DNA of 64,000 nucleotides, taken from Bemisia tabaci. Lineage: Eukaryota > Arthropoda > Insecta > Hemiptera > Aleyrodidae. Shown here in pieces: positions 23,056 through 32,191 of this stretch (within the stretch, counting starts at the first letter, position 1; each line of letters opens with the position of its first letter). Under the pieces are notes generated by a model. That model was not told where the DNA came from. It made no database searches and saw nothing but the letters and a program-made list of their open reading frames with translations. Where the stretch lies: assembly GCF_918797505.1 (NCBI RefSeq), contig NC_092793.1, positions 74,397,912 to 74,461,911 on the forward strand. Reading direction: 5' to 3'. Both the position numbers and the translations under genes were made by a program.

Positions 23056-25690
23056 CACACTGAATAGAAGCACCGGTTCTGAGCGCCAAAAGTACGGCCT
23101 TCCTTTTTAAAATAATACAATTTTGCACCCATATTGAAGATAAATCGAGTCATCTGAAACTTCAACCCAGGCTAGGTCTATTGAAGCAACTGTAAACGTA
23201 TATTCAAATCAAAAGGAACTATACCCATTCTGATATGAGCCCTGAGATCCATAAGGATACATACATGACAGGGCTTATAAGGCAATGGATCTACTTTCAT
23301 TTTTATTTCTATGCGCCCAAATCAATAAGAGTCGCATTGAGTGTCATTTAGGGTCGATTCTTGTCCAATGAACTGAAATATAGCCGAATTTGACTTGCGA
23401 GCAGAGTTAAATTGACTCGAAATAGAGTCAGATTTGCATCGATCATATCTTCGATGTAGGAAATGGAGCATTACTGATTTAGCCTTTCAATAGACGTACC
23501 ATCGAAAGTGCTGTGTGACATTGTTGTAGCAATATTATCGAGAATTTCGTCTTTCTATACTTTGCGATCAATATTATTTAGTGTTGAGTTTTTATGGACC
23601 ATGCCCCTCCTTCCGTTGAGTCACATTTTACGTTGAATTTTTTAGATTTTATCCCAAGTTCGCGCGAGGAACGGTGGAACCAAAAGGCCGGACTCGCGGT
23701 CCAAGTTCAATCGGCCGGCTGGCACCTAACCGCGGGCGACGGGGTGTAATAGCGGTTCAGCGAGTGGCCCTAAACGCGCGTTTCAATCGCGCGAGTAGCT
23801 TTTGATTTATCGGCGAGCAGCGGGCGACTCGCGTTCCCCGAGACGTTTGTGATTTTTATAAATCTCCCGCTCTCGATCGATACTTTATCGCTGTAATTAT
23901 CCCACAGATTTATGTGCTTCGGGAGGCATCATTCACCGCCAAGGCAGCCGGTTCCACGTTTCCCACTGTCAAAACTACCCCCAAGTTTTGCCTCGGGCCT
24001 AAAAAAAAAGAAGAAAATAATTTTAAAAAATGATAAAATCGAACAAACAAACTAAAGAATTAATCACAGGCGGAAGCAGAGTCCAAAAAAATTGCGATTG
24101 ATCAAGTTTGGTGATCAGTCAATACCGCTTTCACTGAAAAACCTTTGACTCAATATCCTCTGGATGATATTTGGACGAATTCAACCGAAATCAGTCTCGC
24201 TGTCTGACTTGTTGCCTACTTTTCTCCCAAGTGTTACTTTTTTTCTACACAGGGAAAATAAGTAATCAATTGCCCTAAAAGTTTTTGTCAGTTATTTCTG
24301 GAATTCTAAAAATGTCTCTCACAAAAGTTCACCGGAAAGTTTCATGAGATTCATGTTCAGAGGATGTATCGAATTCGAAAGTACTCACCCATGCCAAAAG
24401 CCCCTCATATTACTCCCGGCCCAATCGTGTGCTTCCTTTTTCGAAAAAGCATAAAAATTCCGTTAGTGGGCGGGTTAGCCCGACTCCTAAAATAACCCCT
24501 GCGACCTTTCTTTTGAAATCCAAGGAAAGTATTTTATTTACGCGACGCCAGTGTCTCCAGCGGTGCCATCGGTGGAATTTAACTGCCGGTAAGTCATTGT
24601 TTTCGCCTGCCTTAATCACCGCTTACAATTAAAACGCGCCTATTCTTCCGAATCGGCCGGGGCTAATGATCTGAGGCTCGCCCAGTTATGCGTGGCGCGA
24701 GGCATACGACAACGTTGCCATTTAAAAAGACAGTCGTCATCTTCTTCTGTTTAAAATTATCAAAAGCAGGCTTCACTAGGCAATGATGTATGCAATCTTC
24801 TGTCTTGCGGGCGAAAATCGCTTGGAATGTGCGCAAGAGGACCCCAAGACGGGTGCGCATCGCGCATACAAAGTACCTTTGTGCCTTGGCGAAATTCATT
24901 TCGGAAAAGGAGGTCCACGAAATAGCTACTCGGTGAATACAGCTGGATGCCGGAACAAAAATTTCCATTGTCTGAGGCTTCATGAAATCGCGCTTTATTC
25001 GCTGGGGTTCATTAGAAAAAGTCAATAATTTTTTTTTTAAAAGAATTACGCACTTTATTGTAGTTTGTCAAACTCGTGTCGGGGTAGACTTCGTAAAACG
25101 GTTCAACACTAACAGTTATGTCTTCCCTCAATATTTATCTTAAAATTTGTTCAAGTGAAAGCTTCCATGTAGCTCTTTAACTTAAAAGAGTTTTCTTGAA
25201 AAAACACGAAAGGAAGTCACCTCCTTCGTAATACCCATAATTTACAAAGCCATTTTACCACTTTCCGCAGGTCATAATCACCTATTCCGTGGTCTGATTT
25301 TATTTTATTGCTCCAATTTTTCATGGCAAATTGCAATTGACTTGGTGTCCAAAGGGCGAGAAAAAACACCACACGTAAATCAAATGAGGGATGAAATTAG
25401 CGGTTCTGCCCTAATCAACCAAATTTTCCGCCTCATTCTTCATAAGGGGCCCGAGGTTCACCTATGATTAGGAATATGTGTAACAAAACGAACAAGAATG
25501 AACCCTATGCCTTAAAATATTCTGTAGCCCGAATTCCAACCCTTATTTTTCACTCACCACCTTATGAATCATATATGGAATTGATGCATCTAACGCATTT
25601 TTTCCTTTGTTTTCGAGCTGGACCAATTAATCTTGTCCATCTAACGCATCTACGAATGCGGAATATAATTTTATGCGTATCCGTTTTTAA
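23056..25690. other. Non-coding stretch, no gene found
   Basis: 23200-23290 keeps AAAAGGAACTATA and ATGAGCCCTGAGATCCATAA, a decayed core of the GGACGTATTT family. 23640-23960 is unique and GC-richer with AT-core words such as TGTAATTATC and TTTATAAATC, an enhancer-like look without proof. 24591 has GTAAGTC but no credible exon before it. Other frames are short and featureless. Confidence 0.4.
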
Positions 25691-25721
25691 TGATTTCTGA
25701 TTTCTGTGTTACAGGTGAGCA
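25690..25721 (+). promoter_or_regulatory. Candidate recursive splice site 2 (cut 25714/25715)
   Basis: TGATTTCTGATTTCTGTGTTACAG ends at 25714 and is followed at once by GTGAGC. The stretch upstream has CTAAC words (near 25590 and 25642) that could serve as branch points, although they lie rather far off. TGTTACAG before the cut is shared with site 4, and GTTACAG with site 1. Inferred from sequence only. Confidence 0.6.
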
Positions 25722-28569
25722 GGCCTTGTGGTTCTAGTTACAGATTGGAATTCGAACCCCCCGTAGCCGAGGGATCCAGTGAGACAGTCTAAATTAATTT
25801 TCATCCTTTTACTCTTCATTCTTACCCACTCCTTTCTTAAGATATTGAATGGTATGCTTCTTCATCAGGAGTCTCTCACGAGTATCTTCGTTGTGAGCAC
25901 TAATCATTTTTTAGAAGTAGTTTAAAAATTTAATAGGTTTCAATTCTTAAAATTCTTTTCCGGATGACTCATCGTTGTCTTCTTGTATAAATCATAGTAG
26001 CAAGCAGCAGGATTAAACAAGGAGGAATCTTATTGAGGAAATCGGGATTTTCAAGTAACGTGTTGATATTTTTCCGAAAATATTTAAGTAGATATGTTTT
26101 GCAATTTTTAGAAACAGTTTTCTTTCAAATCATTGACTGCATTCGGTGATGATCGTTTAGTTCGCTGTAAAGCCTAACCCAAGATAGTGAGTTAAATTGA
26201 TTCATTTTACCCTATAAGAACAACTGATTCCACGCTGATTTCCACTCAATTTGGTTACCTCTCGCTGATCGGTAATTAGACACATGATCTAGCAGTGATT
26301 AGGCACTCACGCGACTTCTTCGGAAAACGATAAATCGGGCTTGAAGCCATGTTTTCCGCCGAATCAGGATAATAATCGGTGATGCGCGAATGAGATGCCT
26401 TCGGCGAACCCCCAATTCCGAATCACGCGTCTTTGCACCCTTCGATAAATCATCAACTGGAACTGAATGTCAGATTGACCAACAAATTTTCCTGATTCGC
26501 AGTTCTAAGTCAAATCAGTAATTTTATTAAACTTGAGGATTATTATCGTCTTGCATGCTATCGGTAAAGTCTTAATTTTCCTGTTTTAAACGTAATTTTT
26601 CATAATAGTTTATTTACCTTGAATCACATGTAGACTCCAGTTTGCTAAAAGGGAGCACTAATTTTCGATTATCTACAATAGTATATTTCTGAAAAGGGAT
26701 CCTAATGACTCATGTTTCGTTACGCGAAAATATGAAGATTTAATCAGCCGATTTAGGCCCTAGTCTGGCAACATCGCGAAAGCCCTTTAAGCTCCGGGCG
26801 GCTACCGCACCGCGGCCGTAATGATAGATCCATCCGTAATTTCATAGATTCCGCGGAAACACGCACGAATCAATCCGCCGATCATTGTCCGTTGCCCAAT
26901 CGCCTCTCGTATCCGTCCATATCTTGCGAATCGTCAAATATTTTTGCGCCCCATCGGCAACACCCACGACTAGCATTGCCGGATTTCGTAGGAAGTATTC
27001 AGTTTCATGCAACCGAATGAATGGAATTTGGGCGATCTGGCAGCAGTGGTGGTCAACCGCAGGAATCGGTTACTAACCTAACTATCCTGGTAATTCCTAG
27101 TCCGGCCAAAAAATACCACCGTTAGTTGGTACTCCTACCTCATCGTGTGGTCAGCGAGGTCCTTACCCTTAACTCATCTACGCCTTCCCGAAATTCTATC
27201 TTAATTCAGTTCCCCATGGTGAGATGGCACAAGGGCTTATCACCATAAAAATGAAATTGCTCTAAGGCACGTCGATGGTAATTTGAATTCGGCAATTTTT
27301 TTGAGGAATGTCTCTTTGCAAGTTCCACATTTGGCATTTACATTTGCGCCTCTCAGGCCTGCTCTACTTCCAAATAGCATTTGAGGAGTTCTTTTAAATA
27401 ACCACATTTACGCCTCTTTTTGCTATAAGATTGTGAATCTTTGTCTATGTTTCACAGTAAGATAAATGTTTACACATGCATACATTTTGGCGCGTATACG
27501 TAGTATACCGCCTTTGCGATCGTTTCGAACCCTGCTCGATACAATAACCGAGTCCCTTAGTTCCTTACCGAAAAGTGACTACCGCGAACTTCTGAGATTT
27601 TCCAAAGCGTGTAAAAAGTTTATTTATCCATCAATAATTATGATTTAAAGTTGTTTCTCATTCTGGGGGTCGCTAGTTTATGTGCAGTGAATACCAAGAG
27701 TCTACGTTACTTGGTTTTTTTAAAAAAAGCCTAAGAATGCGACGCGCTGATTTAAAATATGCATATATAAGCAGAATCAAGCGAACTGATTCGAGGATGG
27801 CTGAGCAGGTCGGCACTCTCGGAATGAGAATTTAACTCCTCCGTTTTGTTCAAAACGTTGCTTTGACAGATCTGTAACCTCGGTTATACTTTTCAAAAGT
27901 TGGTACCTGTTGAAGCATATGCTATGCTAAATGGTCTCCGTGGCGACCACTTTTTCTCTTCATCTTAACCTAATATATATGAAAAAAGAAGTCCTGCTTG
28001 TATGATTCTTCCATTCATAATTTATCCTTAAAAAGGTATTATTAATAAAAATGTGTTGATTTATCTATAATATTGTTGACCTTTTTTCTGAGCTCAACAA
28101 AGTGGTGACCCCGACGTGATTCTTTTCTCAAAATCTAGAAAAGAACTAATCATACTGTTGTGTGAAGTTAATTCAAAGAGTGGGTACATCGACCTGGTAT
28201 ATCAAGTTTCTGCGATTTTTTACGGCAAATCGGTAGATTTTCGGGATGTGGATTGCTTACTTTCAATTCATGAATGAATAAAGCATGGACATGGTTGAGC
28301 TTCTTTGCATGAAAAGACGTTTAAAATAACAAAATCAAGACATATTTAATACAATTGCATTTATATCGAGTCAATTTCTTTTCAATAATATAACGGTATT
28401 TATAATACCGGTAATTTGGGTATTTTACCCCCAAAATACCTTTAAATCGACTTTATCTTCTAGGAGTTCGACAGAATTTTTCCTTTCTTCGCTTAAATTT
28501 TTCCGTAGCACTTTTCTTCAAGAATCTGATAAGATTTTGCTTGAGGCAGATCAAAAAACTTAAATTTGT
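25722..28569. other. Non-coding stretch, no gene found
   Basis: Mostly AT-rich unique sequence. 26760-27000 is GC-richer with ATCGGCAAC and CGGCAACACC words that recall the element ends nearby. 28390-28440 contains a palindromic AATACCGGTAATTTGGGTAT. There is no supportable exon. Confidence 0.4.
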
Positions 28570-28700
28570 TCGAATAGCTTTTTAGATTCACAATACACGG
28601 TCTCGTGAAGGTGCGTCGTTGACCTTGCAGTGTTGGATCGTGAATTCTCTTGTTGTGCTGCTTGCCTTTTTTGAAATCTCTGTAAATGAAAACTAAAGGG
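28570..28700 (-). repeat. Dispersed repeat, copy 2
   Basis: The reverse complement matches 8460-8561: AGCAGCACAACAAGAGAATT, CACGATCCAACACTGCAAGG, CGCACCTTCACGAGACC, GTGTATTGTGAATC. It lies in a 102-residue - strand frame with the peptide IHDPTLQGQRRTFTRPCIVN, but the frame is not supported beyond the repeat. Confidence 0.5.
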
Positions 28701-28790
28701 GTTGATATGTGCGAGTTAATGACGCGCCTTATCAACACATTGTGTTGGAGTTCACTGCTTGTTTTTTCTTTTTTTTTCTTGTATAAAACA

Positions 28791-29113
28791 TTTAGCAACA
28801 TTTTTGGAGTGTTTTTGTTGAAAATATCATAGTCATGACTTTAAATTTGCTCTCCAAGAACTGTGTATTGAGTATGCGTGGTTATTCGAAAGAACTACTC
28901 ATTTTTGGAACTAAAATTCTGAATGAAATTTCTTTTCCACATTCGCAACAAAACTTTTAGCAAAATTTTGGGATATTCTAGCTGAAAAAAGCATAGTCAC
29001 GACTTTTGCTCTTCAAGAACAGTGCATTGAGTACACGTGGTTATTCAGAAGAACTACTCATTGATGGAACTAAAATTCGAAATGATTTTTCTTTTTTGCA
29101 CTCGGAAGGAGCA
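28791..29113 (+). repeat. Tandem duplication, two units of about 165 bp
   Basis: Unit 1 starts TTTAGCAACATTTTTGG and unit 2 TTTAGCAAAATTTTGGG at 28956. Both continue with GCATAGTCACGAC-type sequence, AAGAACNGTGNATTGAGTA, CGTGGTTATTC and GAAGAACTACTCATT, then GGAACTAAAATTC. Several substitutions separate the units, so the duplication is not recent. No gene. Confidence 0.8.
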
Positions 29114-29142
29114 TCGATTGTCCGGGTTCGATTGGATGATTT

Positions 29143-29264
29143 GGACGTATTTCTATCAAACGGAACTATGTGCATTATGACACGAGCCCTGAGACCCATA
29201 ATAATACATGCATATCAGGGCTCACGTCATAATGCACTTAATTCCGTTTGACAGAAATACGTCC
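29143..29264. mobile_element. GGACGTATTT-family short element, 122 bp
   Basis: The ends read GGACGTATTTCTATCAAACG and, from the right, GGACGTATTTCTGTCAAACG. The flanks are ATTT on both sides (29139-29142 and 29265-29268). The centre AGCCCTGAGACCCATAATAA followed by TACATGCAT is a conserved core. It shares termini and duplication length with the foldback at 6545. Confidence 0.9.
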
Positions 29265-29683
29265 ATTTGACTCCCTAACCGACGAATGCAACAAGTGCAA
29301 ATCCGAATTAACCCGTCAGCCCGATCTCCGCGGCGGCCGTGGCGTGGCTGTGACGGCGAATGAGAGGTCAATAAGTCAAGTCGGTGTGAAAAAGCCCGAA
29401 GATGCAAGCTCGGCAAGGCCGGTGTCCAGAATGTGAAAGGGATCCTACGTCGTGTCCAAAGCTCCAAGCTCCGAAGCTCCGACGTGTTCTGATGGTGAGC
29501 TCACGGCCCCTGCGCCCTGCCTCTGCTCCCGGCTTGTGAAATCCGGCCTTGTTTACGGAATCCGGGCAGATTTGTCAGCTTCGCAGGGGTTTCGGCATAC
29601 CGAGTGCAGGTCACGAACTCCCCTTCCAAAAGCTCGGCTCCGCACGGCTCGCGACAATAAGCCCATATCTACCGCCGTCTTAG

Positions 29684-29905
29684 TGAAGGGAGCAGTAAGT
29701 GCATTTCTGTATGAGCCATGATTATCACGTGCTTTATGTGTCTCGAGGTTCATCCCAGCATAGCGAAGAGATAGATAGAGATAGAGATAGATAGAGATAG
29801 ATAGCGAAGAGAGCAGTAAGTGCATTTTTGTATGATCCGTGATTAGCACATGCTTTTATGTGTCTCGAGGTTCATCCCAGCATGCCCTTACTGCTCTCTT
29901 CGCTA
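29684..29905. repeat. Compound repeat: duplicated GAGCAGTAAGTGCAT block, GATA tract, inverted end
   Basis: GGGAGCAGTAAGTGCATTTC to TCGAGGTTCATCCCAGCAT occurs at 29688-29765 and again from about 29808 to 29882. A GATAGATAGAGATA tract (29767-29804) separates the two. The right end CCCTTACTGCTCTCTTCGCT is the inverse of GCGAAGAGAGCAGTAAGTGC. The element at 44331 uses similar ends (GAGCCGTAAGTGCAG). It is probably an inverted-repeat element whose left part was duplicated through the microsatellite. Confidence 0.65.
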
Positions 29906-29931
29906 TTTCTGCAGATATCCTTGCTCCTTGC

Positions 29932-30213
29932 CAGGGTTACACGCGTGAAATGAAAAATATGAAAGATTGGAAATTTCCGTGAAATATTGCATGAAATTTC
30001 ACGAGACTGTGAAATATTTCATATTTTTCATGGGCTGGCGTATGCAACCCGCACCTAAACATACAAACGTAGAGGAAATTCACAATTTTTACATTTTGCG
30101 TAACATATAAAGGAGCCGGTATTTTTCAATTTCTTTCAATAATTTCTGATATTTCATGATATATTTCACGTGAAATTTCAAGATTTTATTTTTCATGAAA
30201 AATTGCAACACTG
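29932..30213. mobile_element. Possible short inverted-repeat element rich in TGAAATATTTCA words
   Basis: The left end is CAGGGTTACACGCGTGAAAT. The reverse complement of the right end is CAGTGTTGCAATTTTTCATG. GTGAAATATTTCAT, GAAATTTCACG and CATGAAATTTC words recur throughout in both orientations, so the whole segment can fold. No clear target duplication, hence moderate confidence. Confidence 0.45.
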
Positions 30214-30392
30214 ATCTTTGTACATATATGTAACTACTTTTTCAAAGCATCTCTCTCGTCCGTACAAGTCCATGCTTTTCAGGACTGAAAGGAAAATACA
30301 ATTACGTTATAGAGACGATATGGTGGTGCGCCCCGACCATCACGAGGGCCGACCTATTGGAGACTCGCGTCGACCCAGTGGTGATTATTGAA

Positions 30393-30405
30393 AGTTGACA
30401 ACACT
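30393..30405. repeat. Target-site duplication of the Penelope-like element, left copy
   Basis: AGTTGACAACACT here equals 34518-34530. The duplicated word belongs to the interrupted host element, as the intact copy at 60143 has AGTTGGCAACACT at the same place. Confidence 0.75.
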
Positions 30406-30507
30406 TAAAATTAAAACAATGAACGAAACTAAAAAACAGCGAACCGATTAAATCAACTAAGGCTAAAATCAACTTAAAAACTCAATTCGCTTACGTATCT
30501 AATTGCC

Positions 30508-30554
30508 ACCAGACTAGTTTCGGGAGCTTTCATCCATCTCCCATCTTCAGTGGT
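30508..30554 (-). ncRNA. Hammerhead ribozyme, - strand copy
   Basis: Exact mirror of 34422-34468. Read on the - strand: ACCA, core CUGAAGA, stem II GGGAG with CUCCC, core GAAA, self-complementary CUAG, then UC and UGGU. Self-cleavage is predicted after base 30512. It overlaps the stop codon of the truncated reverse transcriptase gene. Confidence 0.8.
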
Positions 30555-32163
30555 TGTTGACTGATTCGGAATTCGTGGTCGCATTGCACGCATGTGGCTG
30601 AACTTTGGACTCCAATGCTCGGAACAGGATGTTGTCTAGTCCGTCCAAATCCTCATTTAAAACGTTCGCGCGGTGTTTAAAAATATATAACTTCTCTGCT
30701 GTGTTTAGTTGACTGACTTTGGTGACTGATTTGAGTAATTCAGGTTTTAATTCTATGCTGTGTTTTGCCTCCCAAAAATGCTTTGCCACTGCTGATTTTG
30801 TTGTTTCTTCGTTTTTTATGTTCCTAGCGTGCTCTTTAGCTCTTGTTTCGATATCTCTTTTCGTTTGTCCGATGTACACTTTCTCGCATCCAGAACAATT
30901 TATTTTATAAATTCCCGATTTTTTTAAAACGGGTGTCTCATCTTTTAAATTCCTCATTCCAATATTTCTAAGGTTGTATTTATTTTTGGGAGCTACGCAT
31001 AGACCATAATTTTTAAAAACTTTTTTCAGGTCTGAATAGATTGCAGGATGATAGTTTACTGAAACCCATTTTCTTTCTTCACAATCCTTTTGAAGGGTGG
31101 TAATATTCCTGATTCGTTGTTTGTATTTTGCTGTGTTAATTATCCTATTGATTTCTGATGCCTCAAACCCATTTTTTTGCCCTATTTCAATAATTCTTGT
31201 CCTTTCCCTATTCAGTCTTTCTGGTGTCAAGGGGACTTTGATCATTCTTTGTATTAAACTTCTAAATGCGGCTAATTTGTGCTCACGTGGGTTATACGCT
31301 TTTTCATTGATGTATACGTCAACATGTGTGGGTTTTCGATATATATCGAATTCAAGCCTATTATTTACCCTGATTACTTTCAAATCTAAAAATGGGAGAG
31401 TCCCCTCTTTTTCTATTTCCACTGTGAAATTGACGGTATCTTCTATTGAATTCAGTAATTGTAAGCACTCGTCTACTTTATCTCTGTCTATAACGGCGAA
31501 TATGTCGTCAACTTTTCGAGACCAATGTTTGAATAACGAGCTACTTTCCTTTACGTTCATCTCTAGGTCACTCATAAATAATTCGGATAAAATTGAAGAT
31601 AAAGGGTTACCCATTGTAAGGCCGTCTTTTTGAATGTAAAACTTGTTGTTAAATTGGAAAAAGCGTTGTTCTGTGCATACTGTTATTATTTGCATGTATT
31701 CCTCAATATTTTTCTCACTAATGTTATTCTTTTCAAACCATTTCCTGCACAAAGTTTTTGTTTTTTCGAGGGGTATACTAGGGTAAAGCGACTCCACATC
31801 GAATGACACAAGGATGTCATTTTTGTCTAATCTGATATCCTTTACTTTTTCCACAAAATCGAAGGAGTTTTTTATACTTAGGGAATCGAAACTTTCAAAC
31901 AAATTTAATCTTTTATTCATCCATTTAGCTAATTTATATGCGGGTGAGTTCACGCTGCTCACAATTGGTCTCATTTTATCTCCGGGTTTGTGGATCTTGG
32001 GCAAAGTATATAATTTTGGAATCTTTGGGTTGTTAATTTTTAGATGCTTCTTTTCACTATCTGCTATTATGTTATTACAGGCTTTAAGACAATCATTTAC
32101 TTGTTTTTTGTACTTGTTCAAGGGGTCTTTCTTTAGTAATTTGAATGCTTCATCATTGAGCAT
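30547..32163 (-). CDS. Penelope-like reverse transcriptase/GIY-YIG, 5'-truncated copy (538 aa from first ATG)
   Basis: This frame matches residues 208-745 of the + strand protein without a single difference. The frame stays open upstream of the first ATG to the arm boundary at 32214, where it meets antisense sequence of the other copy. The true N-terminus, including the first 190 residues, is absent. It keeps the RT palm motifs (FDVESLYPSIP, GLTMGNPLSS, KVDD) and the complete GIY-YIG nuclease. Without the N-terminal region it is probably not an autonomous element, but its transcript would pair with the + copy. It overlaps the hammerhead ribozyme at its 3' end. It counts as a 5'-truncated retroelement gene, not as a host gene. 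Confidence 0.85.
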   Translation of the reverse strand: MLNDEAFKLLKKDPLNKYKKQVNDCLKACNNIIADSEKKHLKINNPKIPKLYTLPKIHKPGDKMRPIVSSVNSPAYKLAKWMNKRLNLFESFDSLSIKNSFDFVEKVKDIRLDKNDILVSFDVESLYPSIPLEKTKTLCRKWFEKNNISEKNIEEYMQIITVCTEQRFFQFNNKFYIQKDGLTMGNPLSSILSELFMSDLEMNVKESSSLFKHWSRKVDDIFAVIDRDKVDECLQLLNSIEDTVNFTVEIEKEGTLPFLDLKVIRVNNRLEFDIYRKPTHVDVYINEKAYNPREHKLAAFRSLIQRMIKVPLTPERLNRERTRIIEIGQKNGFEASEINRIINTAKYKQRIRNITTLQKDCEERKWVSVNYHPAIYSDLKKVFKNYGLCVAPKNKYNLRNIGMRNLKDETPVLKKSGIYKINCSGCEKVYIGQTKRDIETRAKEHARNIKNEETTKSAVAKHFWEAKHSIELKPELLKSVTKVSQLNTAEKLYIFKHRANVLNEDLDGLDNILFRALESKVQPHACNATTNSESVNNH

Positions 32164-32191
32164 ATTTTCAGTTCTTCTAATGTAGTTATCT

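Noticed and set aside
24585..24600. CCGGTAAGTC as a donor
   Set aside because: Not preceded by AG, so not a recursive site, and no exon is supportable before it.
25740..25790. GGAATTCGAACC (reverse GGTTCGAATTCC) as a tRNA B box on the - strand
   Set aside because: No A box at a proper distance and no cloverleaf; a lone 12-bp match.
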